Part shown: positions 48,101-58,254 of the stretch, piece by piece
How the letters are laid out: each line of letters starts with the position of its first letter
How positions within the stretch are numbered: the first letter of the stretch is position 1
From: Oscarella lobularis
Lineage: Eukaryota; Porifera; Homoscleromorpha; Homosclerophorida; Oscarellidae
DNA length: 64,000 nt
Reading direction: 5' to 3'
Assembly: GCF_947507565.1 (NCBI RefSeq)
Contig: NC_089184.1
Location: 744,001-808,000, forward strand
Notes under the pieces: model-generated
What the model saw: only the letters and a program-made list of their open reading frames with translations
Told to the model about the DNA's origin: nothing
Database searches by the model: none
Program-made: the position numbers and the translations under genes

Positions 48101-49574
48101 TGACCCCGACTTTTCTTCAACTTGTAAAAAAGCAAGAATGAACTTTTTCTCTTCGTGCCCGAGACTGACGTCTCACGACGACTCTCCGTCATCGTGCGCC
48201 CGACTGTTGGATAATTGCTTCCGCGATTCTGCCTGCAGTAGAGTCTTCAATCTCGCGACGCAAAAATGCAGTGACATTGTCGAAGGCAAATGTCAGCAGC
48301 CGATATGCCGTCACGAATGCCAGAAACTGAGAACGGAGCTTCAAGTGCATCTCGGCGGATCAATCACAGAATGCGATTGCGGCTCATTGGGACCAATATG
48401 CGAACAGTTCCAGTCTAATATTGCCTCTTGTCCAGCGGAAAGTTGTAGTACCGTTATAGAGGAGTGCTCAGCGAATCAGCTTTGCGGGAAGGCTTTGCAA
48501 CAATTCATTGAAGGAAAGGAGTGTGCTAATGTCGTCAATTACTGCTCGGGCGACGCTCCAGTCTGCACTCAGGAATGCATTCAAACGAACACGATGCTCG
48601 TCAATTTGGAACCACGGTTCGAAACGTGTGATTGCGGCGATGACCTTGGTTGTGTAAGGGCACAAGGCAATTACATGAAGTTCTGTCCTCTGCCGGATCC
48701 TGTCGTACTTTCATGTCATACAACCTGTGAAGATGCCATTCATTTCTGCCGGAGAGATGCCACATGCAGGGGTCTGCATGACAGCGCTACAGCCGCCTGT
48801 GAGAACGTGCTTTTTTATGACAACACCAGTCCTGAGCCTGGGTGCTCACAAGCGTGCAAGGACGCTGAAATCACTCTGCACGCCTTTTTCAAAGACAAGC
48901 CAACCAGCCTGCGAGGCTGCAAGTGCAGTACAGATTCGTTCATAGCGTCCGTGTCACCGTGCACTAAGCACACGAAGAATATGGCATCGTTTTGCAATAT
49001 TCCCCCTGAAAACTTAACGCCGCTGTGTGACGACGTGGTAACAGAGTGCCAAGGGGATTCCGCCTGCTCTAACCTTTACAACTTGTACACGTCTAATTGC
49101 GAGAATATTATTTCCGGAGAATCAACAACGTGTTCGGATACGTGCATTGCGTACTACTACAGTCTTGTCATGGATCCAATTGGCAAGAAGTTTGAATCAT
49201 GTGAGTGTAAGGACGACAACGCCCTTGGTTGCTCACTCGGGAAATTAAACGCTGAGAATCACTGCGTATCACTGCAGTGTTCTGCAGGCGAGCACGGTAC
49301 TTGTCATGCCGTCTTTGCCGCCTGCCGTGAAGATGATGCTTGTCGTAGTGCAATGGCCAAATTCGATGAAGATTGTGAAGCCGTTTCCCTGTACTCTGGC
49401 AGTGGACCCGAGCCTGAGTGCCCTGAAGAGTGCGCTCTATCGGCTGCCAAATTCTTGCTGCACTACGCAGGAAAATGCATCAATCCGCTCAACTGCGAGT
49501 GTGGCACCTCAAGATTTGGTGAAATGTGCTCTTTGGTGCGTAACAACATCCAGAAATTCTGCAACGTGGGCTGA
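45186..49574 (+). CDS. Secreted protein with about 15 GDNF/GAS1-type Cys-rich domains, intronless
   Basis: A single 4.4-kb exon encodes 1,462 residues. A signal peptide (VFLLGVLAFVAVQAAP) starts it. The remainder is about 15 tandem domains of 85-100 residues, each opening CxxxxxxC, holding a central CSPxC or CTxxC, a CDC motif and a closing NFxxFC/NYMKFC. The last domain ends at NNIQKFCNVG, so no stalk, membrane segment or GPI signal follows. Vertebrate GFR-alpha proteins have three such domains and GAS1 two, so this is a large expansion. It is paralogous to the upstream two-domain gene. It may act as a soluble ligand trap or matrix protein, which is inference. ATG 45186 begins the signal peptide. 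Confidence 0.88.
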   Translation: MVVRNVFLLGVLAFVAVQAAPTCSPETPSPPPSESCSTLCSESDSCSPLLNAVQRKCRKAFNTGLRRHCSKVCADAFDKLVANEVGACFDQKDFDGRSMFLRACKAKHGKRNCEGKGLSCYTSHKGPKGERRPCRDVMEDCSLDKCCREALFQFLYGDNECIKVLGYLNIGPKPKCPKRCYDAYERLAGLDLGFELLTCACHELGAACVAELPRRNFETLCDPDEQPEPKDTEPPGEGGDESEGDRKKRHNHDEPLVPVSLVESCGDVVSECVEDDECRCLLTRAYSCINEKECSTDCYNNVQDLLCHPITSRLIACDCEPLGPICLEQRIAMLAHPCSKALLGNLNCPTERRPPPDPENCPSPDCQLALAYCLTDDECATLFHDLYTSKECSPALTDMGVTKPPPRCPSCCRDRFLQFIELKRAKYASTCLCGDLGTICTLPQKNLIQSCLAPVTQPICKDVADACKNDTECNTAYEKFYSESGSCFNVFQYSGYAPLPECSADCILAERQLRSNTLGAKLFDCDCGDEGEECHKRGRNFELYCSTCPREQCPDLSSACQDPVCQSDLTAFLTSCTSVIGYDPTLGGNKPKCDFKCAMAAMNLLSHNSFSHQLDCDTCGLPSILQTSRDRFITICPDFRISLAPYPVCSSCNDITYRCNHDHACRIAWENFGKECNDVILYDEIGESPKCTSRCIDARNCLFSNPIGQEFEVCDCQHSPACLSLKNNYFKYCDPKPAAKCLAIQEQCIADESCKAVYNQFGTECFNVLKYSGTGPEPTCSPKCVALRSALVKHNKDMRNCDCDGKEMCSVPRGNFNKFCPCSEIVEQCEDDEECSRALEAFLSGPACTAAFEKQICTTECARVYDQLVSNKFGKQLSSCSNVLGDLYIERANNFTTYCQGCARLLGSCIADETCQPAHAGLFEGDECKEVLEQNLDDGGTPVQCTFGCLGRNIALLQHPLGRLFETCDCDSDPDFSSTCKKARMNFFSSCPRLTSHDDSPSSCARLLDNCFRDSACSRVFNLATQKCSDIVEGKCQQPICRHECQKLRTELQVHLGGSITECDCGSLGPICEQFQSNIASCPAESCSTVIEECSANQLCGKALQQFIEGKECANVVNYCSGDAPVCTQECIQTNTMLVNLEPRFETCDCGDDLGCVRAQGNYMKFCPLPDPVVLSCHTTCEDAIHFCRRDATCRGLHDSATAACENVLFYDNTSPEPGCSQACKDAEITLHAFFKDKPTSLRGCKCSTDSFIASVSPCTKHTKNMASFCNIPPENLTPLCDDVVTECQGDSACSNLYNLYTSNCENIISGESTTCSDTCIAYYYSLVMDPIGKKFESCECKDDNALGCSLGKLNAENHCVSLQCSAGEHGTCHAVFAACREDDACRSAMAKFDEDCEAVSLYSGSGPEPECPEECALSAAKFLLHYAGKCINPLNCECGTSRFGEMCSLVRNNIQKFCNVG

Positions 49575-49691
49575 AATGTACACCATTGCTAGCCTTCGTA
49601 CGCTTTCAGTTTGTTTTAGATGTTCTGATGGTAATGTTTTTTTGTCCACGTGCACTGTTGCATTCCGATTGGTCACACCCTTTACGTGCCT

Positions 49692-51044
49692 ATGTCGACC
49701 GTACGGATTGTTCGCGACGCGCAGAACGAAGCTCAAGTCCACCCTCACGGTACGGTACGAGAAACGATTCTCGCGACATCGAGACGGCTTGACGACGCGC
49801 CCAGGTGCAACGCTCACCTCGTGGAAGGTCGACAATCAGGAACTCTCGTTCGTCAGGTATCCCAGAGACGAACGTCGCCGTCTCTTGATCCGTTTATGTT
49901 GTTGCTATAGCAAAAATGCTGTTTACGATGGAAAGAAGGCGATTCGTGGCGGAATACCCATTGTCTTTCGTACTGCTCTCACAGACTCCACCCACACACT
50001 GATATCCCGTTCTTTCTAGCTAACTTTGGCCCTTGGGATCTTGGTCCTCAGCATGGATTCGCTCGCACTAGCTTGTGGAAAGTTGCCAAGGAACCAACTG
50101 TCGTAAGGATGAAGTAGATGCGATTTTTTTTCCGAAACCGGATCTTGAAGGAATCCGGATCCGCTGTGGCGGCGTTTGAACTCGAAGACAGCGAGCAGAC
50201 TCGAGCAATGTGGAATAACAGGTAACATGAATAAAGTATAGCTCTATATCTTCTATCATACCTACCTAAGGTTCAAGCTGACGTACACAGTAATAGTAGG
50301 TGACCATCAGATGGAAACCAATTTGGATATCAAAAACACCGGTTATTGACTTTAACTTGCTCTGCTCTAAGCTTATTTAGTCTTGTTTTAGGAGATACTT
50401 CATTCGATTTCACTACTTTGTTGCATACGTATTTTCGTGTGGAAGATGTTACCAAGACGACAGTAGATGGACTAAAGGGCTGTAAAGTATTTGATAAGGC
50501 AATGAGATTTAATTAAAGGAAGTCGCCCCGTTTTGTAGTACGATCTTTTCTTTGTGCTTAGGTTCACAAAGAAACCAGAACTGAAGATCGCGACTTGGTT
50601 AAAATCAGCTCAGAAACAGATGCGTAAGTGCTGTGGCATTGACGTATTTTACCCTCTGACGTGTATATAGAGTTTACGAAACAACATCTCAGGTGCATCA
50701 CATCACCGGCGGTCCCAACGGAAAGACCTTCACAGTCACAAAAAAGAATCTACCTGATACAGGTAATGTAAACAAGTGTGCCTTACCATCCCTACATCAC
50801 ATGCTGTACCTCTTCGTTCAGTTGTTTGGAACCCTTGGGCTGAAAAAGCAAAAGCAATGTCTGATTTTGGTGACGACGAGGTAAAAATGAAGAATTTCGT
50901 TTCTTCCACGTTATGCATGAATCAGTTTTTCTTTTTTAGTACCCCTACATGATATGCGTTGAAGCGGGTCATGTGGCATCTCGCTGCAAGCTCGACCCCC
51001 AGCAAACCTACTCATGCGGTCAAACCATATCAATCAAAGACTGA
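49692..51044 (+). CDS. Glucose-6-phosphate 1-epimerase-like (aldose-1-epimerase superfamily)
   Basis: It would interconvert alpha and beta anomers of hexose 6-phosphates. Eleven exons, the first seven at 49692-49749, 49805-49856, 49911-49969, 50020-50102, 50151-50221, 50271-50341 and from about 50392. Joined they read HGATLTSWKVDNQELSFVS, KKAIRGGIPIVFPNFGPW, LGPQHGFARTSLW (catalytic His), FKLTYTV, SFDFTTLLHTYFRV, LKGC, ITGGPNGKTFTV, VVWNPWAEKAKAMSDFGDDE and ICVEAGHVAS (catalytic Glu). Each is a hallmark of the YMR099C-type hexose-6-phosphate mutarotase branch. Stop 51042-51044. It is convergent with GRHPR, only 33 bp from its stop. Codon phase agreement supports the exon calls. Confidence 0.88.
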
Positions 51045-51077
51045 TCGAATTGCATGTAGAAAAGAACAGCAGCAGCG

Positions 51078-52100
51078 CTAAAGTGCAACCTCACTAGGCA
51101 TGGGCTCGCCCTTGAGTCCGGCGAGGAGATTTCTAGCGGCAAGAGTAGCCATATCTTCTCTCGTCTTCATTTCAGAACTTCCAATATGAGGCAAAACGAC
51201 GCAGTTAGGCAAGTGAACGAGGGGATGATCAGGAGGCAGCGGTTCAGGTGTCGTAACGTCGAGTCCGGCGGCGCGGATGAGCCCCGTCTCGAGCGCACGA
51301 CGCAAATCATCTTGATTCACGACACCGCCGCGACTCGTGTTCACAAACACGGCGGAGCGTTTCATTTGCTCAAACGCCACATAGTCGAACAGCTCCCTCG
51401 TCTCGTCAGTCAACGCACAGCAGGCAATGACGTAATCAGAAATTCTCAAAAGTTCCGAAAACGACACGAATTCTCCTCCCACTTCGACTGCCTCAGCCTT
51501 TTCTCCTCGCCCACTATAGAGAATCCTACTGACTCCAAACGGACGCAAACGCTTTGCCACGCCCATCCCGATGCGCCCCAAGCCGACCACGCCCACGGTA
51601 CTAAAACGCAAACCCGCCCCCAACATCCAAAAAGGCGACCACGCTCCCCACGTGCCGTCTCGCACCGTTGCCATGGCTTCGGGAAGACGACGCGCCGTGG
51701 CGAGAAGCAGAGCGACGGTGAGATCGGCCGTCGCGTCGGTCAGCACGCCCGGCGTGTTGCCGACGCGTACGGCGCGCTCGACGCACGCACGGACGTCCAC
51801 GTGATCGTAGCCCACCGACATCGTGCTGACGATCTTCAATTGGTCGCCAGCGGCTTCTAGTAGCTCCGCGTCGATTTTTTCCGTTAGGCAACAGTAGATG
51901 CCGTGGACGCCGCGTACGCGCCGAAGGAGATCGGCGCGCGACGGCGCGTTTTCGTCCGTCCAGAAGTCGATGTCGAGTCGTGCGTCGCTCGCCGCTGCTC
52001 GTAGCAGATCGACAGCCGGCTGAGGGATTTTCCGGCTCACGAAGACTTTATTCGACGTCGACATGAACGAAAAGAAGCGACGAAACGCCGAGAACCGCAT
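51078..52100 (-). CDS. GRHPR: Glyoxylate/hydroxypyruvate reductase, intronless
   Basis: An NAD(P)H-dependent D-2-hydroxyacid dehydrogenase that reduces glyoxylate and hydroxypyruvate. About 340 residues in one exon (human GRHPR 328). The nucleotide-binding motif VGVVGLGRIGMGVAKRL, the catalytic Arg in VFVNTSRGGVVNQ, Glu in TTPEPLPPDHPL and His in VVLPHIGSSE are all present. The N-terminal strand KVFVSRKIPQPAVDLL is typical. ATG 52100 gives a 12-residue basic, Phe-rich leader before a second in-frame Met (MSTSNKVF), which could be a mitochondrial targeting extension or simply upstream of the true start. Its start is 119 bp from the SSR2 stop on the same strand. Confidence 0.94.
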   Translation of the reverse strand: MRFSAFRRFFSFMSTSNKVFVSRKIPQPAVDLLRAAASDARLDIDFWTDENAPSRADLLRRVRGVHGIYCCLTEKIDAELLEAAGDQLKIVSTMSVGYDHVDVRACVERAVRVGNTPGVLTDATADLTVALLLATARRLPEAMATVRDGTWGAWSPFWMLGAGLRFSTVGVVGLGRIGMGVAKRLRPFGVSRILYSGRGEKAEAVEVGGEFVSFSELLRISDYVIACCALTDETRELFDYVAFEQMKRSAVFVNTSRGGVVNQDDLRRALETGLIRAAGLDVTTPEPLPPDHPLVHLPNCVVLPHIGSSEMKTREDMATLAARNLLAGLKGEPMPSEVAL

Positions 52101-52219
52101 GTAAACGCGAGCGATCGGTCCCCGGATAACCGCGATTCAAAGCCTGGACATTTTATTTTTTTTCAGAAACAGAACGCAGGCAAAACATTCATTCACTCAT
52201 TCGCGCAGCGGTCCAATCA

Positions 52220-52895
52220 TCACGCCTTTTTATCCTTGCCGGCGTAGTGACTGTAACTGCGATACCAAATGATAAAAGGCATGAGAATCGTGGGCGCGGA
52301 CATGAGCCCGAAAGCCGCCCAATCCAAAATGTGCGGCGAATAGCGTCGATCGAAATCGCGACTCAATATAATGACGTGCTCGCCCGGCGCACTGCTGAAG
52401 CTCGTCTGCGTTCTGCCGCCCTCTGAGACCTCGTAATCAATTTGAGCACCAGTGAAGTTGAAGACGCCATCCTTGATTGGTGTCAAGACAACGGTGTGTG
52501 AGACGTTCGTGCCCGGAGCTATTCTTTCCCATCGAACGCTGTGGAAACCTCGAACAGGTTTGAATCGATCTTCTGGATAGCTGTCTTGAAGGTTCACAGC
52601 GAGAGCAGAACTAAAAACGGGATCACGTGTTTCGGTTCCCCTTTAGGAGGCTCTTCTTTTGTCTTACCTCGATCCCACGTTATAGATCCTATATTGTATT
52701 GTTAGGTCTCTTCCGTCGACTATGTGGTTGTTTAGGATCGATTTCGAGGCGAGAAGACGCGCTTCGTCTTCGGCGCCGGCGATCGAACTAGCTCCGAGGA
52801 GTAGAAGTAGACACGTGTACCAAACGTAAAAGGACTGTACGAAAAGAAGGCCGAGTTCAGCTGGGAGCGAGAAAAGAGCGTAGAAAACTCACCAT
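52220..52895 (-). CDS. SSR2: Translocon-associated protein subunit beta (TRAP-beta)
   Basis: A subunit of the TRAP complex at the ER Sec61 translocon. Three exons: 52893-52895, 52668-52834, 52220-52610. The first carries only the initiator ATG, immediately followed by a GTGAGT donor. The second gives a signal peptide ([18 protein letters not shown]) and [20 protein letters not shown]. The third gives [38 protein letters not shown], a transmembrane segment ([13 protein letters not shown]) and a Lys-rich cytosolic end (GKDKKA). Size fits the family (about 186 residues). It shares a 36-bp start-to-start interval with GNB5. Confidence 0.93.
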
Positions 52896-52931
52896 CGTTC
52901 TTTGTGACTCGAGAGCATGCGCAAATAGGTA

Positions 52932-54543
52932 ATGGCCGACAACGGAACACTGTCGGAATGGCCGGAGAAAGCTGAAGAGCTAAAAGAACAGCTGCGAAGA
53001 AGACGTTTAGAGGCTAATGATGCTCAGTGTAAGATAAACAAAAGCGCGGGGCCTCTTTGGGGACACTGGTGATAATATCCCTAGTGAGAAAAGTCGCTGC
53101 GAAGCTCGAGGACGAACAGATTCATATGAAAGCGCGAAGAACTCTAAAAGGACACCAGGCGAAAGTTCTTCACGTGGCCTGGGCGTCGGACAAACGTCAC
53201 ATCGTCAGTTCAGCTCAAGTAAGACAAAGAAATCGAAAGAAAACATCAAGTATCTCTCTTTTGCTCAGGATGGCAACGTTTTCATATGGGACGCTTTTAC
53301 CTCAAAAAAGGAGGTAGAAATAGAAACGCCTTCGACGTGTGTGACGGCCTGCGACGTCAGTCCATCGCTCGAGATCATGGCTTGCGGGTTTGGGCTATAC
53401 CTATTTATTCCCTGCTTCTTTTTTCGTTAATTAATTAATTAATTAATAGGGGTCTTGATAACAAGTGTATTGCTTATCCAAATATTATGACTGATCCCAA
53501 TCCGAAAAAGAGAACCGTTGCCATGCACACGAAATTTGTGTCTGCATGCGCTTTTGTTGGTCTAGATCACGAGGTGAGCTAAAATGAGAAGTAACTGGAT
53601 TTTATATAATATGGTCTGCTCAGATCTTGACAGCAAGTGGGGATACCAAGTGTATGCTGTGTGACGTAGAGACCTGCGAGCCTATTCATAATTTCTATGG
53701 CCACACTTCTGACGTTCTATGGTTAGGGTATAGAGGCGCTCTACGGTTTTTATTAGCCTATTTTATTTATTTTAGTCTTGCCGTTTGCCCTAATGAAGTG
53801 GGGCGTGTTTTTGCATCTGCGGTATTGCACACCCTTATCTCTTCCAAAAATGTTTATTATTTGTTTTGAAGGGATGCGATTGGACCATTCGTTTGTGGGA
53901 CACGCGATCTGGCCTGTGCAGCCACATTTTGGATGGCCATACAGCAGATATAAATGACATTCGGTAGAGTCCACTCTCACGCCTGTGAATTTTCTTAATT
54001 AAAATATTACCAGATTTATGCCGACTGGGGACGCAGTTGTTACAGCTTCAGATGATGGCACTGTAAGCTTCTTGCAACAAAACATGGCCTTAGGAAGATT
54101 TTTTTATAAACAGTGTCGCGTTTTTGACTTGCGAGCCAACCAAGAACTCATCTCTCTGAAGAAAGAAAGCGTCGTCTTTCCACCCTGTTCCGCTGACGTG
54201 TCACTAAGCGGTAAGAGAAGTTACAGCTTTAAAAAAATGTAACAAATTCGTTCCTCCTTAGGTCGCCTCCTCTTTGCTGGTTACATGGATCACACAATCC
54301 GCGTGTGGGATGTACTCAAGGTATCGTAGACTACGCGTAGATCACACAGTAGCTTTATTAACAGATTATTTAAGGGTCAAAATTTGGCTGTTCTGATGGG
54401 ACATGACAGCTGCGTGACGTGCGTTCGCGTTTCTCCCGACGGAACCGCTTTGTGTTCATCCAGCTGGGACGGCCTAATAAAGGTAAGCGGGTTTCGTACA
54501 GCATTTGCTCCTTCCACAGTAAGTTGTTCAGGTTTGGGCGTAA
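52932..54543 (+). CDS. GNB5: G-protein beta subunit, beta-5 class (GNB5-like)
   Basis: Beta-5 pairs with R7-family RGS proteins to regulate G-alpha signalling. About ten exons encode an N-terminal helix (AEELKEQLRRRRLEA; LRKVAAKLEDEQIHMKARRT) and seven WD40 blades: LKGHQAKVLHVAW, GGLDNKCIAYP, HTKFVSACAF, ILTASGDTKCMLCDVETCEP, CDWTIRLWDTRSGLC, RLLFAGYMDHTIRVWDVLKG, MGHDSCVTCVRVSPDGTALC. The last exon starts at 54532 and gives VWA then TAA, the canonical beta end. The NKCIAYP and FAGYxDxTIxVWDVLKG spellings fit beta-5 better than beta-1 to -4. Blade 4 has CMLCDVETC in place of ALWDV (Cys for Trp). ATG 52932 lies 36 bp from the divergent SSR2 start. Confidence 0.9.
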
Positions 54544-54698
54544 AGAGGCCAAGAAAGAAAACATTGAAATACAAAGTTTTATGAACACTATAAAATTAAC
54601 TGTTATACTACTTCAGATTCATCACGCGACACAGAGACGCTCAATGTAAATAGTACAATGTACGTACGCTACTTCTGACTAATAAGCTGTCTGTTGAA

Positions 54699-56634
54699 CT
54701 AGAGAACGACACACGTTTTCGACGACTTGACGTCTCCCGTCGTTGCAGTGCTCACGCTCGCTGCGTCCTCCTCTCGAACCGCTGGCATCTTAGCTACAGC
54801 GGTCGTCTTACTGCTGCGAGGAGTCCCCTCGTAGTTGCGAGTCTCTCCAGCCAAGCAGCCCTCTTTGACAACGGGAGAAAACGGCAACTCCGGTATCTGG
54901 GGGCCCTGCTCCCCGCCGACGGCACCGGGAGTCGAATGACGGTGAGTGTCGCCGCCTCGTTTAACCGGGCTCTCGTAATTCTTAAAGTACTCGAGTCTCG
55001 ACTTGAGCATCGCTTCGTCTTTGACCGTCAAACCCGAGCGCGACTCGATGCGATCTTGGAAATCGGGTCTCTCGGGAGGCGGCGGCGGCTTACGCGCGTA
55101 CGCCGGCTCGCCGTCAAACACCGACGACGATTCGCCGGATTCTTCATGCGAACGATTCGCCCCGTCTTTAGTCATATTCTCGGCGCTGCTGTGCACCGTC
55201 ACTTTGGTTCGAATCTCGACACGAGATTCGTCTTCTTTTTCCGACGACGAGGAACTCGACGGGAGACGCTCCTTCTGTTCGCGCTCTTGCTGCGTTTCTA
55301 GAACGTCCGTCAGCTTCGTCACGATTCGATCGCTCACCAATTGATTGGAGAGACCGTCGGTGAACGCGGACACCTGACCGGCAGCGCATAGTGCTCGCTT
55401 GAAACTTCCTAAGGCCTCCTCGTGCTTGTCCTGTCTGTAGAAGACGGTGCCGAGAAGTTCGCTCGCTTTGCATTCGAGTTCTTTACAGGCCGATTCTTCG
55501 GCCTTCTGCAGAGCCTCTCTCAACGCTTCTTCGGCCTGTGAGTAATTCTTTAGAGACGTATGAGCGAATGCGAGATTTGTTAGACAGATTCCTGAAGACT
55601 GCGTTTCACCGACTTCGGCTAGAAACAGGAGAAAAGCATTTGGTTTCTTTGCCTCTTTTATTTCATCGTCGATTTACCGTAAGCTTTAGATGCGCCACTG
55701 TGATATGGTATCGAATCCTCGTATTTTTCCTCTTGGTTGCAAATGGCTCCGAGATTTTGCAGGAGAACGGCTTCCTCCAATTGGTTACTTCTACCGTTCT
55801 TCTCAGCTTCTCTCAATACTCTCAGAGCTTGATGAAAGCAAGAACTGGCGAGCTCAAGCAGTCCCAGGCCAACGTAAGAACTCCCAACAGAACTGAGACA
55901 AACAGCTAAAAAAAGAATAGCTCCTTAGAGTCCTTCCTACTCTTAAGTATTGCTGAGATACCTTGCTTTTTTCCTCCTTCCACTTTCGTGCTCTCTACAC
56001 GCGCTAACTCCAAGCAATCCCTTCCCTCCCCCTTTCGATGGTCGAACCGACTCAACCTCACTCCCTTATGGCAATACGCCATGGCAACGTCGAAGTGAGC
56101 CGCTTCTGCCTTCCCACACGCAATCACTTTATCCAAATACAATAGGACCCTCTCCTCCTCCTCTTCCACCGCATTTTCCTCAATAGAAATTCGCGCCAAG
56201 AGGTTATAGACTTCTAAAATCTCTTTTCGATGTTTTAGCTCCTCTTTCTCGTACGCAGCGGCCGCTTTAAGCAGATAAGGAACTGCCGCTTTCAGCTGAC
56301 CCATTTTTTGACTGCAGAACCCCATCAGATAGTAGGAATCGCCTGTCATTTTGACACTGCCTCCGTCGCTGTTTTGTAGAAGCGGTTCGAGCGCTCGCAT
56401 CGTTGCCAGCGCCTCCGCGTGGCGTTCCAACGCTACTTCGCACGAGCCAACGTTGTACAGACAGGCGATGAGAGCGTCTCGATCCCCATTCTGCGAGGAT
56501 TTGGACGATCGGCTTCGCAGAAGCGACAACGCCTGCGTAAAGTGATCTAGAGCTTCGACGTAGCGTTTATCATCTGAAAGCTTGGCGCCTTCTTCCGAAA
56601 AGCGTTCGACGTTCGCGTAAAACGTCTCGTCCAT
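54699..56634 (-). CDS. TPR-repeat protein with C-terminal CaaX prenylation box
   Basis: At least three exons. The first runs from ATG 56634 to a donor at about 55958 (GCAAG|GTATCT), the second covers about 55905-55690 and the last about 55625-54699. Together they give about 600 residues. The N-terminal two thirds are tetratricopeptide repeats (EALDHFTQALSLL, ACLYNVGSCEVALERHAEAL, YYLMGFCSQKMGQLKAAVPY, AVLLQNLGAICNQ, LTNLAFAHTSLKNYSQAEEA, LLGTVFYRQDKHEEALGSFK). The tail is low-complexity, with poly-Ser, a poly-Pro stretch (KPPPPPERP) and basic residues, ending KTCVVL. CVVL fits a CaaX box with terminal Leu, which favours geranylgeranylation. I cannot name the family; TTC24-like proteins are one candidate. 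Confidence 0.8.
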
Positions 56635-56743
56635 CACGACAAAGAATGAGTTCTGGTTGTCAAGGAAGCTCAGGTTATCACGTGATATCGTACATTCTAT
56701 TCGATGAAAACGTCCCTACCTACGCTAGCAATACATTGTCTTT

Positions 56744-58235
56744 TTAATAGGCTATGGACATGATGAAACTTCCTTTCAGCATTGGCTTTTCAGCGACGCT
56801 CAAAAACTTGGGTGACGAGTACTTCTTTCGAACAGCTTGTAACTTGGATGTCTCACTTTCCTTTACCAATTCACAGAGACGACGAACACACGGTTGAATT
56901 TCCTTTTTGTTATACGTACTATAATGAATCAAAGTCGGATTCTAAAAGGAAAGAAAATCATTAATTAATCAATTTATGATAAGAATCTGACGTTTACCCA
57001 TCCAATAGTTGAGTTGTTAACAATGAGGGATATATAGAGAGCAGAAGCGGCGATTTGAGAAGGCTTGAAAGCCAGCATGGAATAGTCAGGAAGAGAAAGC
57101 TCAAGCAGAAATTTGGCCACAGTGTGAATTTCAGCATCAACCTTCAAAAATACAAAAAATCAAATTCATCATAAACTGGCAATTTAATGATTTTACCTGT
57201 CCGGCCTTAGAATTTCGTCGGAGAAAGTGAAGTGGCAACGGCTTTCCGAGTTCGAATTTGAGAACGCGCAACATCGTTCGCTCGGTTGCGCGAATCTGCG
57301 CTGCCGTGTACGCGTTGTCGGCGATAAAAACGAAATCTCGCAATTCGGGCGCGTAGATCTCCTCGTATTTCGAAGCGACGAGCATGGCAGTGACGCCGAC
57401 GAGCTGAAGACGATTCCTGGGAACGGCTTGAACCTAAAAAAGACCGATCGATCGCGCAAAGTGACAGAAAACGAACTTTTGGGGAAGAAAGACTACGGAC
57501 TAACTACACGGCAAAGCGAACTTACGGCTAGATAGCGATCAAGAAGGCTTATGGCTGTGTAGAGGGTTTCTGGTAAGAGATGAAAGCGCTGGTGAACTTG
57601 GATGAGCCAATCGACGAGAATTGCGCGCATTTTGGCGTTGATGTCGCGCTGACTTGTCATGTAAGTCGACGGAACCGTGTACTTGACCTAAACGAAGGGG
57701 GGGGGGCCCCATTTCGATTTGTTCGACTGTCGGCGCGAGAGCCTACCTCGAGTTCGCGCATGTATTTGTAAATGTCGTTGACGTATTCGGAGCAGAGTTG
57801 CGGATTATCGGCGTCGTCTTCGTCGATGTTTTCGTAAAGGGGCGGGATCGCCGTCTCCATTTCCATCGGTTCTTCGTGCGAGCGCGACGTTTCCATTTCT
57901 TCTTCATCTGCTTCTTCTTTGAAGACGGATTGGGGTTTAGATATCGGCTGGAGCGATCTGATATGCGCTTTGCCAAAGCCGCGGCCCTTTAGATCGTTTG
58001 TTTCTAGCGAGGCATTTCGGTTATTTCGATTCTTACTGGCTGAATTGTTCTGTTTCGAATCTCTCCGAGTGCTTGACGGCGTAGCATGGTCGCTTTTGCT
58101 TGCGTAGGGACGAGATGAGGCAAGATGAGGGGTTTGAATCGACGTGCCGTTTGTACTGCGCTCTGATTGGCCGTGTGTTAGCAACACACTCACGGGTTGT
58201 ACGGGATGCTCTTCTTCTCTAAAGCGCCCGGACAT
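56744..58235 (-). CDS. CCNB: Cyclin B (G2/mitotic cyclin)
   Basis: The regulatory subunit of CDK1 at G2/M. Five exons. Exon 1 (ATG 58235) holds a Ser/Lys/Glu-rich N-terminal region and [16 protein letters not shown], the B-type start of the cyclin box. Exon 2 has [19 protein letters not shown] and [17 protein letters not shown] (MRAILVDW is the cyclin box signature). Exon 3 has [20 protein letters not shown], exon 4 the second cyclin fold ([15 protein letters not shown]), exon 5 the C-terminus to stop 56744-56746. I see no clear RxxLxxIxN destruction box in the N-terminal exon. Its ATG is only 19 bp from the divergent NOL6 ATG. Confidence 0.92.
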
Positions 58236-58254
58236 ATTTTGGACCACGCTCGAA
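58236..58254. promoter_or_regulatory. 19-bp start-to-start interval between cyclin B and NOL6
   Basis: Only 19 bp separate the initiator codons of two divergent genes, so the promoters and 5' UTRs must overlap the opposite gene's transcribed or coding sequence. No core promoter element can be assigned. Confidence 0.5.

Noticed and set aside
54384-54584. Open frame reading through the last GNB5 intron
   Set aside because: Splicing at AAG|GTAAGC to 54532 restores the canonical VWA-stop end of G-beta; the read-through frame is non-conserved.
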